A stretch of 64,000 nt of DNA from Thiomicrorhabdus cannonii (GCF_013391695.1 NZ_JACBGH010000001.1:1-64000); one strand, 5' to 3'; counted from the first letter of the stretch, positions 40,951 through 49,433 are shown. The notes: a model not told the origin generated them from the sequence alone. A program made the numbers and translations.

Positions 40951-41562
40951 ATGCAAACCCCGCAAGAGAAAAAAGACCATTACCATAAAATCCGCATGGA
41001 ACGTAAAAAGGTGCAGATCGACGCCGCCATCGCCCGCGCCAATACCGAAAAGGGCCTGTTACTGGTGATTACCGGCAACGGCAAAGGCAAATCCACCTCG
41101 GCCTTCGGCATGGTGGCGCGCGCCTTGGGCCACGGCAAAAAAGTCGGCGTCTGCCAGTTTATCAAAAGCCGCACCGATACCGGCGAAGAGGCCTTTTTCA
41201 ACGCCCAGCCGAATTGCGAATGGCACGTGCTGGGCGACGGCTTCACCTGGGAAACGCAAAACCGCGCGCAAGACATCGCCACCTCCGAGCGCGGCTGGGC
41301 GGTCGCCACCAAAATGCTGACCGATCCGAGCTTTGATCTGGTGGTGCTCGACGAGCTGACCTATCTGTTGAGCTACGACTACCTCGACAAAGACGTGGTG
41401 CTCAACGCCATCAGCGAACGTCCGGAAATGCAGCACGTCGTCGTCACCGGCCGCTCGGCGATTGCCGAACTGCGCGAAATGGCCGATACCGTCTCCGAAA
41501 TCAAGGACGAAAAGCACGCCTATAAAAGCGGCATCAAAGCGCAGAAAGGCATAGATTACTGA
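40951..41562 (+). CDS. cobO: Corrinoid adenosyltransferase
   Basis: CobO/BtuR transfers the adenosyl group from ATP to cob(I)alamin or corrinoid precursors. The 203-residue protein has an N-terminal basic helix (HYHKIRMERKKVQIDAAIAR), the P-loop VITGNGKGKSTSAFGMVARA, WETQNRAQDIAT, and VVLDELTYLLSYDYL, all standard for the CobA/CobO/BtuR family. Its TGA overlaps the ATG of the next gene by one base. Confidence 0.96.
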   Translation: MQTPQEKKDHYHKIRMERKKVQIDAAIARANTEKGLLLVITGNGKGKSTSAFGMVARALGHGKKVGVCQFIKSRTDTGEEAFFNAQPNCEWHVLGDGFTWETQNRAQDIATSERGWAVATKMLTDPSFDLVVLDELTYLLSYDYLDKDVVLNAISERPEMQHVVVTGRSAIAELREMADTVSEIKDEKHAYKSGIKAQKGIDY

Positions 41563-42257
41563 TGTTGAGCCTATCGCCCCACGCCAATATTCAACAGGAT
41601 TCACACCGCTTCGCCAGCTCCTGGAGCGGCGGCAAGGACGCCTGCATGGCGCTCTATCTGCTGATGCAGGCCGGCCATCAGCCGCAATTTCTGCTGACCA
41701 TGATGCACGAAGACGGCCAAAGTTCACGCGCGCACAATTTGCCTAAATGGCTGATTGAAGCGCAAGCCGCCGCCATCGGCATCCCCAACATTCTGCAAGC
41801 CAGCGACAAGCCGAACTACAAAGACAACTATCTGCACGCCCTGCAGCAGATGAAACAGCACGGCATCAACAGCATCGCCCTGGGTGACATCGATCTGCAG
41901 ATTCACCGCGATTGGCAGCAAGAACAGACTCAAAGCGTTGCTGTCACGCCGCTGTTCCCGTTATGGCTATTGGATCACCGCGCACTGGTCGATCACCTCA
42001 TCGAAGTCGGTTTTAAGGCGCTCATCATGGCGGTCAATCCGCAAAAAGCGCCCGAAAGCCTGCTCGGAAAACTACTGGATCAGACCACCCTGGCCGAACT
42101 CGAAGCGCTTGGCATTGATGTCTGCGCCGAAGGCGGCGAATTCCATACCGTCATCATCGACGGCCCGATTTTCAGGCAGCCGATTGAACTGCCCGAACCG
42201 ATTCTGCGTCGCGGTGCCGAATTCGGTTACAGCTTTCTGGATTTCAGCCGTGGCTGA
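41562..42257 (+). CDS. PP-loop ATPase of the Dph6/MJ0570 family
   Basis: The 231-residue protein has the PP-loop SWSGGKDACMALYLL near residue 21, ALGDIDLQIHRDWQQ in the middle and CAEGGEFHTVIIDGPIF near residue 190. These are features of the diphthine-ammonia ligase (Dph6) family of adenylating amide-forming enzymes. Bacteria do not make diphthamide, so the substrate differs. Members of this family recur next to corrinoid genes, and here it is embedded between cobO and the decarboxylase gene with overlaps at both ends. A role in an amidation step or in corrinoid remodelling is an inference only. Confidence 0.85.
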   Translation: MLSLSPHANIQQDSHRFASSWSGGKDACMALYLLMQAGHQPQFLLTMMHEDGQSSRAHNLPKWLIEAQAAAIGIPNILQASDKPNYKDNYLHALQQMKQHGINSIALGDIDLQIHRDWQQEQTQSVAVTPLFPLWLLDHRALVDHLIEVGFKALIMAVNPQKAPESLLGKLLDQTTLAELEALGIDVCAEGGEFHTVIIDGPIFRQPIELPEPILRRGAEFGYSFLDFSRG

Positions 42258-43353
42258 TGCGTCGTCCGCCGTGCATGGCGGCCAAGTCTATGCCTATGCA
42301 CGGCAGACCGGTTTGCCCGAAGCGGAAGCGCTGGCGCAGGTGCTGGATTTTTCCGCCAGCATCAATGCCGTCACGCCCATAATCGACTGGCCGAATCTGC
42401 TGCAAACCATCCAGCAGCGCCTGCCGCACTATCCAGACCAACAGGCGGTCACACTCAAACAATCACTGGGCGCACGTTTTGAATTGGACGCCGACGCCAT
42501 CGCGCTGACGCACGGTATCACGGCCGCCATCCACGATTTTTTCGCCGCGCAACGTCCCGCCAAGGTCGTGCTGATGACCCCGCTTTACGGCGAGTACCTC
42601 AAGGCCGCGCAGCGCTTTGCCGGTGAGGTGATTGAACTGCCGCTGCAAGCGGCGGATTCACCAAGTGCGCTGCTTGCACACCCGACCTTTCAAAACCTGC
42701 CGGCCAACAGCTGGGTGGTGCTGGTCAACCCGTCCACCCCGCAAGGCCACTTCAGCAGCCCGCAAGCGTGGTTGCCGTTTTTAAGCCATTTAAAAACTCA
42801 ACAGGCCGGGTTGCTGGTGGACGAGGCCTTTCTGCCGTTTATCGGTTTTGAAGCAAAACACAGCTTCAGACAATTTCTAACAGAATTTAACAACCTGTTG
42901 ATTTTTCAATCCTTAACCAAATACTACACCTGCCCAAGCGCTCGTTTGGGGGCGGTTTTCGGCGATCCGGAACTGCTGCAAGCCCGCTTCGATAACGGCT
43001 GGCCGGTGTCGGTGTTTGACGAACAATATCTGCTACAGGCGTTGGCCGACCCAACCCTGGAGGCACGCACCCGCGATTGGCTGCACTCGGCCAAACCTGA
43101 ATTCATCGCGGCGTTACAGACCTTAGCGGTGGTTGAAAAAATCTACCCAAGCGACGCCAATTATCTGCTGCTCAAACTGACGCGTCCGGTGGCCGACATC
43201 CAAGCCAAACTCCAGCCGCAGGGCATGCTGATTCGCGACTGCCAAAGCTTTGGGCTGGATGCCTGCCATGCCCGCATTGCAATTAAACTGCCCGCCGAAA
43301 ATGCCCGGCTCATTGCCGCACTATGTCAACTTGAGGCGTCTCCATGCTGCTGA
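42250..43353 (+). CDS. cobD: L-threonine-O-3-phosphate decarboxylase-type aminotransferase (CobD/CobC)
   Basis: This PLP enzyme makes (R)-1-amino-2-propanol phosphate, the linker of the nucleotide loop. The protein has 367 residues if started at the GTG at 42250, which overlaps the previous gene by eight bases; a GTG at 42274 is another option. Conserved parts include VLDFSASINAVTP, LTHGITAAIHDFF, VLVNPSTPQGHF and the PLP-lysine site FQSLTKYYTCPSARLGAVFG. An interspersed 16-mer encodes LKTQQAGLL near residue 183. It overlaps cbiB by ten bases. Confidence 0.92.
   Translation: MADASSAVHGGQVYAYARQTGLPEAEALAQVLDFSASINAVTPIIDWPNLLQTIQQRLPHYPDQQAVTLKQSLGARFELDADAIALTHGITAAIHDFFAAQRPAKVVLMTPLYGEYLKAAQRFAGEVIELPLQAADSPSALLAHPTFQNLPANSWVVLVNPSTPQGHFSSPQAWLPFLSHLKTQQAGLLVDEAFLPFIGFEAKHSFRQFLTEFNNLLIFQSLTKYYTCPSARLGAVFGDPELLQARFDNGWPVSVFDEQYLLQALADPTLEARTRDWLHSAKPEFIAALQTLAVVEKIYPSDANYLLLKLTRPVADIQAKLQPQGMLIRDCQSFGLDACHARIAIKLPAENARLIAALCQLEASPCC
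42795..42811 (+). repeat. Interspersed 16-mer inside cobD
   Basis: Exact copy, in frame as K-T-Q-Q-A-G between two conserved blocks of the aminotransferase fold. Confidence 0.85.
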
Positions 43354-44282
43354 GTGATCCGGGCTTTATTCTGGCCGTGGCGCTACTGGCCGTGATGATT
43401 GACCGGCTGTTCGGCGAGTTTCTGAACCGCTGGCATCCGGTGGTATGGATGGGCAAGCTGATTGCGGGATTTGAAGCGCGTTTTTACGCCGACTCAATCG
43501 CTCGCGGTTGCCTGTTGGTGGCTTGGGTGCTGGCCATATCGCTGGCGGCGACGCTGGGCGTGCTGTTGGCACTGCATGCTCTGCCGGACGGTTTGAACCT
43601 GTTGGTGAGCGGCGTGCTGGCCTCTACGCTACTGGCGCACCGCATGCTGTATGACTCTGTCAAAGCCCTTGTCACCAGCAACGACCCCAATGCCGCTGTG
43701 GCGATGCTGGTGAGCCGCGATACCGCCGATTTAAGCCAAAGCGACTGCTACAAGGCCGGTATTGAAACCTATGCCGAAAACCTCTCCGACGGTTATATCG
43801 CCCCGTTGTTTTATCTGCTGCTGTTCGGCCTGCCGGGCATGGTGCTGTACAAGGCAATCAACACGCTCGATTCGATGATCGGCTACCGCACCGCACGCTA
43901 TGAGCGTTTCGGCAAGGCCGCCGCCCGTCTGGACGATGTCGCCAACTGGCTGCCGGCACGAATGACCGCCGTTCTGATTATGCTGTTGCACGGCCAGTGG
44001 CGCTTCTGGCGTTTTCACGCGCAAGGCCGCGGCCACGCCAGCCCCAATGCCGGCCATCCGATTACCGCCATGGCCTTGGCGATTGACGTCAAACTCGGCG
44101 GGCCAACCCGTTATTTCGGCCAGTGGCACAACAAGCCTTATTTTGGTTCTGAAAAGGCGTCTGAAACGATTTCAACCGATGACGTTTTACATGCCTTACA
44201 GACCCGCAACCGGCTCGACCTGATTATTCTACTGAGTTTAAGCGCCGCCTTGCTGGCCACACTTGAAGGAAATGGATTATGA
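43344..44282 (+). CDS. cbiB: Adenosylcobinamide-phosphate synthase
   Basis: This membrane enzyme attaches aminopropanol (phosphate) to adenosylcobyric acid. The 312-residue protein has several hydrophobic segments and the family blocks DRLFGEFLNRWHPVVWMG, AGIETYAENLSDGYIAPLFY, YKAINTLDSMIGYRTARYER and SPNAGHPITAMALAIDVKLG. The ATG at 43344 is inside the end of the previous gene and its TGA overlaps the ATG of the next (ATGA), so the set is tightly coupled. Confidence 0.96.
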   Translation: MLLSDPGFILAVALLAVMIDRLFGEFLNRWHPVVWMGKLIAGFEARFYADSIARGCLLVAWVLAISLAATLGVLLALHALPDGLNLLVSGVLASTLLAHRMLYDSVKALVTSNDPNAAVAMLVSRDTADLSQSDCYKAGIETYAENLSDGYIAPLFYLLLFGLPGMVLYKAINTLDSMIGYRTARYERFGKAAARLDDVANWLPARMTAVLIMLLHGQWRFWRFHAQGRGHASPNAGHPITAMALAIDVKLGGPTRYFGQWHNKPYFGSEKASETISTDDVLHALQTRNRLDLIILLSLSAALLATLEGNGL

Positions 44283-45136
44283 CTCCCTGGCTCGGCCGTT
44301 TATGGCTGCTTTTTGCTGTGCTGACAATCTCGGTTCAGATGGCTCAGGCCGCCCCCGTGCAACGCATTGTGAGCCTAGCACCGCATCTTACCGAAATGCT
44401 CTATTCGGCCGGCGCCGGCGACAAACTGGTCGGCGTCGTCAACTACTCCGACTATCCCCAAGCCGCACTCAAATTGCCGCAGGTCGGCAGCTACAACGCC
44501 ATTAATCTGGAGGCGATTATCGCCCTGCAACCCGACCTGATTCTGACCTGGCGTTCCGGCAATCGTGTGCAGGACAAGGAGCGTTTGCAGTCACTGGGTT
44601 TGACGGTGTTTGAAAGCGAGGTCGAAAATTTGGAGGATATTTCCGATCTGATCGCCAAATTGGGCGAACTGGCCGGCACACAGGAGATTGCGCAACCAAA
44701 AGCCGCGGCCTTGCGTGCCGAGCTGCAAAGCCTGCGGGAGCATTACCAACAGAAAACGCCGGTTTCAGTGTTTTACCAGATCTGGAACAAACCCTTCATC
44801 ACCATGAACGGCCGGCAGTTTATCAGCCAGGGCTTGGACGTCTGCGGCGCGCATAATATTTTCGCCGACCTGCCCACCCTCACCGCGCAGGTCAATCTGG
44901 AAACCATTATCAGCCGCAATCCGCAGGTGATTTTATTGGGCGGACAACAGCACTTCCAGCACTCCTGGCTGGCTGACTGGCAAGCCATGCCGCAAGTCAC
45001 CGCCATTCAAAACCGCCAGATTCACCGCCTCAACAACAATCTCTACCAGCGTCCCACCGAGCGATTTATCCACGCGCTGACGCCGCTGTGCGAACTTTTG
45101 GACAATGCCCGTCAGGCCTACGGCACATCAAACTAA
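44279..45136 (+). CDS. btuF: BtuF-like cobalamin-binding periplasmic protein (second of two)
   Basis: The 285-residue protein has a signal peptide (residues 1-25, ending VQMAQAA) and then a close match to BtuF. Its blocks are RIVSLAPHLTEMLYSAGAGD, GVVNYSDYPQAALKLPQVGS, INLEAIIALQPDLILTW and a C-terminal TERFIHALTPLCELLD. It should deliver corrinoids to an inner-membrane BtuCD, which is not encoded here. It closes the plus-strand arm of the cobalamin island. Confidence 0.92.
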   Translation: MTPWLGRLWLLFAVLTISVQMAQAAPVQRIVSLAPHLTEMLYSAGAGDKLVGVVNYSDYPQAALKLPQVGSYNAINLEAIIALQPDLILTWRSGNRVQDKERLQSLGLTVFESEVENLEDISDLIAKLGELAGTQEIAQPKAAALRAELQSLREHYQQKTPVSVFYQIWNKPFITMNGRQFISQGLDVCGAHNIFADLPTLTAQVNLETIISRNPQVILLGGQQHFQHSWLADWQAMPQVTAIQNRQIHRLNNNLYQRPTERFIHALTPLCELLDNARQAYGTSN

Positions 45137-45170
45137 AGAGGGATTCGATTGGGGTGCCCTTTTTGTGGTT

Positions 45171-45249
45171 ACTATTTTTGGGCACGCAAAAATAGTGACG
45201 AGAAGCCTTTGAGGATTTCAAACCCATGCCATAAAGCCAAAGGCTTCTC
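45171..45249. repeat. Double hairpin element between btuF and cobS
   Basis: ACTATTTTTG pairs with CAAAAATAGT (45171-45180 with 45187-45196, six-base loop), and GAGAAGCCTTT pairs with AAAGGCTTCTC (45200-45210 with 45239-45249). It lies between convergent genes and could end both transcripts. The first hairpin reads like repetitive elements that leave short hydrophobic C-terminal tails in many proteobacterial genes. Confidence 0.65.
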
Positions 45250-45260
45250 AATTGCAGTCG

Positions 45261-45989
45261 CTAAAAATTGAAATAAAACCCGACAAAAGCGATCATCACC
45301 ACCAGTTCGGTGATTTCGATCGACGCGCCGAGCAGGTCGCCGTTCAAACCGCCGAGCAACTTGAAAGCCCAAACACGCACTACCCACCACGACAGCAGCA
45401 AACTTAGACCCCAAAACTGCGTTGTCCACAAAATGCCCGCCACACCGAGGAGCACCCACACCCACATCCTCTTTTTGGGCAGGTGCAAAATCATGTCGCG
45501 CGCGATGCCGCCGCTGACATAGGGCGTGGTCAATAACAGCGCCTGCGCCGACAAGCGCCCCCAAAACGGCACCAGCAACAGCACCCAGCTCAAATCGGCG
45601 CTCAGCAATTCCGTCAGCGCAATCCATTTCAGCAACAATAGCAGCGCGATGGCAATCGCCCCGCCGCTGCCGATGCGGCTGTCATGCATAATGTTCAGCG
45701 CCCGTGTTTTGTCGCCGTGCGCCCCCAACCAGGCGTCGCTACTGTCCGCCAATCCGTCCAGATGCAAGCCGCCACTCACCCACACCCAAAAGGCCAATAC
45801 CAGGCCGGCTACCAGATTGGCCGGCAACCACAACGCCAGCTGTGCCAAGCCCCACAGCATCAGGCCGATGACCAAGCCCACCAGCGGATAATAGGCCAGC
45901 GAGGCCCCCGATTCCTTGGCGGAAACCTCGGCATAACTCGGCGCCGGCAACCGTGTTAAAAACTGCCATGCCAACCAAAAAGATTTCAT
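45261..45989 (-). CDS. cobS: Adenosylcobinamide-GDP ribazoletransferase (cobalamin synthase)
   Basis: CobS joins adenosylcobinamide-GDP to alpha-ribazole phosphate in the membrane. The ATG at 45989 (MKSFWLAWQFLTRLPAP) is preceded by AGGAG at 8 bases and overlaps the upstream cobC stop. The 242-residue protein has many hydrophobic segments and the metal-binding signature HLDGLADSSDAWLGAHGDK, with MHDSRIGSGGAIAIALLLLL following. It is the last gene of the cobU-cobT-cobC-cobS arm. Confidence 0.95.
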   Translation of the reverse strand: MKSFWLAWQFLTRLPAPSYAEVSAKESGASLAYYPLVGLVIGLMLWGLAQLALWLPANLVAGLVLAFWVWVSGGLHLDGLADSSDAWLGAHGDKTRALNIMHDSRIGSGGAIAIALLLLLKWIALTELLSADLSWVLLLVPFWGRLSAQALLLTTPYVSGGIARDMILHLPKKRMWVWVLLGVAGILWTTQFWGLSLLLSWWVVRVWAFKLLGGLNGDLLGASIEITELVVMIAFVGFYFNF

Positions 45990-46630
45990 TCTGTTTTCTC
46001 CTGCCAAGAGTCGGCTTGGATGATTTCACGCAACTGGCAAAAAGGGCCTTCAGGCGTGGCCGTGACCTCGATGCCTACCCGGCAGCCGTAGCCGATTTGC
46101 AACTGAAACAACTGTCTGTCTTCTATACCCAATACGCTTTGTAGCACCAACCGCATCGGGCCGCCGTGGGTCACAATCAACAGGTATTCAACCTTATCGG
46201 CCAACGCCTGCTGAAGCGTGTGTTGCCAGGCAGCCAGTACGCGCTGCTTAAAGGCCGCATAAGGTTCCGCGCCGGGAATATCAGTGTGAAAAGGGTCTTG
46301 CAGATAGGCTTGCAACAATCCGGGAAATTGCGTCTGCACACTGCCATAAGGCAATCCGTCGAAGAGACCGAAATCGCGTTCCTGCCAGGATTCATCGAAA
46401 ACACTCTCGGAAAAAGCGTTGCTAGAAAACTCAACAGGCCGGGTCTGCAGTTGCGTTTGAACAAATCCGGCGCAACGCACTAGTGGTGAGGAAATCAGGC
46501 GGGACGGCTCTGATTTGGGCCACGCCGTCTGCATCTGCGCCCAGCCTTGCGGGTTTAAAGGGCTATCGGTACGACCGCGCAGCCAGGCGTTATCGGCGCA
46601 CTCGCCGTGGCGCAGCAGCTCAATCCGCAC
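45986..46630 (-). CDS. cobC: Alpha-ribazole phosphatase-type histidine phosphatase
   Basis: The enzyme dephosphorylates alpha-ribazole phosphate or adenosylcobalamin phosphate. The protein (214 residues from the GTG at 46630) starts with the phosphoglycerate-mutase signature ELLRHGECADN, where the His is the phospho-acceptor, and has a second catalytic His in LLIVTHGGPMRLVL. A TTG at 46651 would add seven residues. It overlaps cobT at its start and cobS at its end. Near residue 69 an interspersed 16-mer runs antisense, encoding TRPVEF, unlike the sense-strand copies elsewhere. Confidence 0.88.
   Translation of the reverse strand: MRIELLRHGECADNAWLRGRTDSPLNPQGWAQMQTAWPKSEPSRLISSPLVRCAGFVQTQLQTRPVEFSSNAFSESVFDESWQERDFGLFDGLPYGSVQTQFPGLLQAYLQDPFHTDIPGAEPYAAFKQRVLAAWQHTLQQALADKVEYLLIVTHGGPMRLVLQSVLGIEDRQLFQLQIGYGCRVGIEVTATPEGPFCQLREIIQADSWQEKTE
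46428..46444 (+). repeat. Interspersed 16-mer inside cobC, antisense
   Basis: Exact copy, but on the strand opposite to the gene. The cobC reading is T-R-P-V-E-F, so the DNA word and not the TQQAG peptide is what is conserved here. Confidence 0.85.
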
Positions 46631-47657
46631 CCGATACCCCGGCCTGTTCAAAGGTCGCCATCTGCGCGTGCAGCGCGCAGGCCAGCTTGATCAGCGGAAT
46701 CGCCAGCGCCGCGCCGCTGCCTTCGCCCAAGCGCATTTGCAGGTCAATCAACGGCGCAACCCCCAAATCGGCAAACACCGCCTGTTGCGCCGGTTCCACC
46801 GACTGATGGCCGAACACCATCCACTCTTTGGCTTGCGGCGCAACTTTGCAGGCCAGCAAAGCGGCGGCACAGCTGATCACGCCGTCAATCACCATCGGCA
46901 AGCCGTGGCGTGCGCCATGCAAATACGCGCCCGTCAACGCGGCGATTTCCAACCCGCCGACATGGCGCAACACACCCATCGCATCCGTCATCGCATGACG
47001 GTGCAAATCCAGAGCGGTTTGAATCACTTTAGCTTTATGTTGTTTCTGCTTGTCATTAATACCGGTACCATGACCGACAACCGTTTCAATCGGCACATCA
47101 CACAGCTGACTGATGATCGCCGCCGCGGCCGTGGTATTGCCGATTCCCATCTCCCCGCCGATAAACAGGTCGGCACCGGCTGCCAGCGCACGCTCCACCG
47201 CCGCTTCACCCGCCTGCAAAGCGGCTTGCAGTTCGCTTTCGGTCATCGCCGCTTGCTGCATGAAATTGGCTGAACCGCTCGCGACGCGCACCGAAACCAG
47301 ATTCGGCAAGGGCCCTAAATCCGCAGTCACATCGTTAAACACCCCCACGTCCACCACTTCAAACTGCGCGCCGTTTTCACGCGCCAACACCGTAATGGCG
47401 GCGCCGCCCGCAGCAAAATTCTTGACCATCTCCTGCGTGACCACCGCGGGAAAAGCCGACACCCCCTCTGCGGTGACGCCGTGATCGGCGGCAAACACCG
47501 AAATCCACGGCAATTTGATCTCGGGGCAAACCTCGCCCTGACACCCCGCCAACCAGATCGCCAATTCTTCCAAGCGCCCCAGAGAGCCGGCCGGTTTGGT
47601 CAACATGGCCTGGCGTGCGGCGGCGGTTTGCAGGGAGGTTTGGCAAAGTGATTTCAT
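46620..47657 (-). CDS. cobT: Nicotinate-nucleotide-dimethylbenzimidazole phosphoribosyltransferase
   Basis: CobT makes alpha-ribazole phosphate for the lower ligand of cobalamin. The 345-residue protein has KPAGSLGRLEELAIWLAG, VFAADHGVTAEGVSAFP, GGEMGIGNTTAAAAI and VVGHGTGINDKQ, with the catalytic Glu expected near the C-terminus. The gene starts at ATG 47657, 29 bases after cobU. Its last codons (FEQAG) coincide with a partial copy of the interspersed 16-mer. Confidence 0.97.
   Translation of the reverse strand: MKSLCQTSLQTAAARQAMLTKPAGSLGRLEELAIWLAGCQGEVCPEIKLPWISVFAADHGVTAEGVSAFPAVVTQEMVKNFAAGGAAITVLARENGAQFEVVDVGVFNDVTADLGPLPNLVSVRVASGSANFMQQAAMTESELQAALQAGEAAVERALAAGADLFIGGEMGIGNTTAAAAIISQLCDVPIETVVGHGTGINDKQKQHKAKVIQTALDLHRHAMTDAMGVLRHVGGLEIAALTGAYLHGARHGLPMVIDGVISCAAALLACKVAPQAKEWMVFGHQSVEPAQQAVFADLGVAPLIDLQMRLGEGSGAALAIPLIKLACALHAQMATFEQAGVSGAD
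46637..46652 (-). repeat. Partial interspersed 16-mer at the cobT end
   Basis: GAACAGGCCGGGG on the minus strand, encoding F-E-Q-A-G at the cobT terminus; the ACTC half is missing. Confidence 0.6.
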
Positions 47658-47686
47658 GGGGGTCCTTTATTGATACACAGAAAGAT

Positions 47687-48223
47687 TTAGGCAGGTGCTT
47701 TTAGGGTCATCGGCAATCCGGCGGCCATAAAGGTCACCCTATCGCTCAGTTCGGCGACTTGCTGATGCAGCCGCCCGAGTTCATCGACAAAACGGCGCGT
47801 GAATTCGCCGAGCGGCACCACGCCCAAACCGATCTCGTTGCTCACCAGAATCAGCGTGCCTCGAAAGCGCGGCAGAATTTCCAATAACCCGGCCTGTTCA
47901 GTTTGCAAACAGTCGTTTTCGAGCAGATTCAGCGTCCATAAGGTCAGGCAATCCACCAATATGCAGCTGTCGGGATGATTATAGGCTGTCAGTGTTTGGG
48001 CGAGATGAACGGGCGTTTCGACCGTCTGCCAATGCGCCGGTCGATCCTGCTGGTGTTTCAGAATGCGTTTGAGCATCTCCGCATCCGCCTCGCCATTCGG
48101 CAGCGTGCTGGCGGCGGTGGCCACGTAAATGACCTGTGACCCGGCCTGTTCGGATTGGGTGGCGCGCTGTTCGGCAAAACGGCTTTTGCCGGAACGGGCA
48201 CCGCCGAGGATGAATTCGACCAT
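47687..48223 (-). CDS. cobU: Adenosylcobinamide kinase / guanylyltransferase
   Basis: CobU phosphorylates adenosylcobinamide and then transfers GMP to it. The 178-residue protein has the P-loop LGGARSGKSRFAEQRA at the N-terminus, VYVATAASTLPNGEADAEM, the RILKHQQDRPAHWQTVE block with the guanylylated His, and VSNEIGLGVVPLGE. It is the first gene of the minus-strand cobalamin arm. Two variant 16-mers fall in frame as QTEQAG and QSEQAG. Confidence 0.97.
   Translation of the reverse strand: MVEFILGGARSGKSRFAEQRATQSEQAGSQVIYVATAASTLPNGEADAEMLKRILKHQQDRPAHWQTVETPVHLAQTLTAYNHPDSCILVDCLTLWTLNLLENDCLQTEQAGLLEILPRFRGTLILVSNEIGLGVVPLGEFTRRFVDELGRLHQQVAELSDRVTFMAAGLPMTLKAPA
47886..47904 (-). repeat. Interspersed 16-mer inside cobU, copy 1 (variant)
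   Basis: One mismatch (ACTGAACAGGCCGGGT), in frame as T-E-Q-A-G on the coding strand. Confidence 0.75.
48139..48154 (-). repeat. Interspersed 16-mer inside cobU, copy 2 (variant)
   Basis: TCCGAACAGGCCGGGT on the coding strand, in frame as S-E-Q-A-G, 250 bases from copy 1. Confidence 0.7.
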
Positions 48224-48225
48224 CG

Positions 48226-48432
48226 CTAGTGCCCGGCCGGATTGGTGAGGAAATAATAGATCATATAGCCGACGTACATCACCAGCATGACGATACTCAG
48301 CAAGGTCACCGGACGCAGCCCTTTCTGTTCGACCACAATGCCCTGCTGCGCGAGCTTGCGCAGGCGCAGTTTGTGTTTAATCAACCAGTAGAAAAAGTAG
48401 GCAATGGCGGCAAGCGACAGGTATTTGAGCAT
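48226..48432 (-). CDS. Small two-helix membrane protein, unknown
   Basis: A 68-residue protein with hydrophobic segments at about residues 3-18 and 43-62 flanking a basic loop (KHKLRLRKLAQQG). I do not recognise it. It lies between kdsB and cobU, two bases before the cobU start and 9 bases after kdsB, on the same strand, so it is probably co-transcribed with one or both. Confidence 0.6.
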   Translation of the reverse strand: MLKYLSLAAIAYFFYWLIKHKLRLRKLAQQGIVVEQKGLRPVTLLSIVMLVMYVGYMIYYFLTNPAGH

Positions 48433-48441
48433 AAGAGCGCT

Positions 48442-49203
48442 TTATTGAGGGGCCATCAAGCGGCGTACGCGTTCCAGATCGGCCAAGGTATCGACGCCGA
48501 CCCCTGCCTCGCACAAGGCGTCCAGCACCAGAATTTTCTCGCCGTGCCACAAGACGCGCAGCTGCTCGAGTTTCTCGACCTGCTCCAGCGCACATTCCGG
48601 CCAGGCCACGTACTGTTTCACAAAGCCGGCGCGGTAGGCGTAAAGCCCGATATGACGTTTGTAATCCCAGTTGGCTGGCAACGTTTTGGGCTCTTTATTG
48701 AAGGTGTCGCGCGACCACGGCAGCGGCGCGCGGCTGAAGTTGATGGCACGGTTGGCCACATCGCGGCTGACCTTGACTGCATTCGGATCAAACAGCGTTT
48801 CGATGTCGTGGATCGGCTCGCACAGCGTCGCCATGGAGATTTCCGGATGGTCGCGCAGCCCGTCGGCCACCTGATGAATCAACTCCGGCGGCAGCATCGG
48901 CTCGTCGCCCTGAACGTTAACAATGATTTCGTCACCGCCGATATGCGCCAGATCAATCACTTCGGCAATGCGCTCCGTACCCGACTGGTGGTGCGCCCCG
49001 GTCAAGCACACTTCCGCGCCAAACGCCTCGCAAACGGCCTGCACCTCTGGCGATTCGGTGGCGATGATAATGCGCGCCGCACCCGACTTTTTCGCCTGCA
49101 ACCAGGTCCACTGCACCATCGGTTTGCCATGAATCTCCATCAACGGCTTGCCCGCCAGACGACTGGACTCGAAACGCGCCGGAATAATCACACTAAAGGC
49201 CAT
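48442..49203 (-). CDS. kdsB: 3-deoxy-manno-octulosonate cytidylyltransferase
   Basis: KdsB activates Kdo as CMP-Kdo for lipopolysaccharide core synthesis. The 253-residue protein has the nucleotidyltransferase start VIIPARFESSRLAGKPLMEI, GKPMVQWTWLQAKKS, VCLTGAHHQSGTERIAEVID and VNVQGDEPMLPPELI. It sits after the UPF0434 gene and lpxK, the common gammaproteobacterial order lpxK-ycaR-kdsB. Confidence 0.97.
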   Translation of the reverse strand: MAFSVIIPARFESSRLAGKPLMEIHGKPMVQWTWLQAKKSGAARIIIATESPEVQAVCEAFGAEVCLTGAHHQSGTERIAEVIDLAHIGGDEIIVNVQGDEPMLPPELIHQVADGLRDHPEISMATLCEPIHDIETLFDPNAVKVSRDVANRAINFSRAPLPWSRDTFNKEPKTLPANWDYKRHIGLYAYRAGFVKQYVAWPECALEQVEKLEQLRVLWHGEKILVLDALCEAGVGVDTLADLERVRRLMAPQ

Positions 49204-49232
49204 CTTTACAACACCCTATCAAAAAAGGAGGA

Positions 49233-49433
49233 TTACGCCTTTTGGGCGCGGTATTTTTCAGCTTCTTCGGCGCTAATCTGGCGCGCTTCGTCTTCCAGCA
49301 GAATGGGGATGCCGTCACGCACCGGATACGCCAAGTTGGCCGCGGTGGAGATCAGCTCCTGCGTGGTTTTGTCGTAAATCAGCTTGGTTTTACTGACTGG
49401 GCAAACCAGTATTTCTAACAGTTTCGGGTCCAT
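49233..49433 (-). CDS. Trm112/UPF0434 family protein (YcaR-like)
   Basis: A 66-residue protein starting [20 protein letters not shown], with [19 protein letters not shown], the signature of the UPF0434/Trm112 family. Many members carry two CxxC pairs; here only one Cys is present in the N-terminal motif, as in most gammaproteobacterial forms. Its role is not established in bacteria. It lies between lpxK and kdsB. Confidence 0.93.
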   Translation of the reverse strand: MDPKLLEILVCPVSKTKLIYDKTTQELISTAANLAYPVRDGIPILLEDEARQISAEEAEKYRAQKA

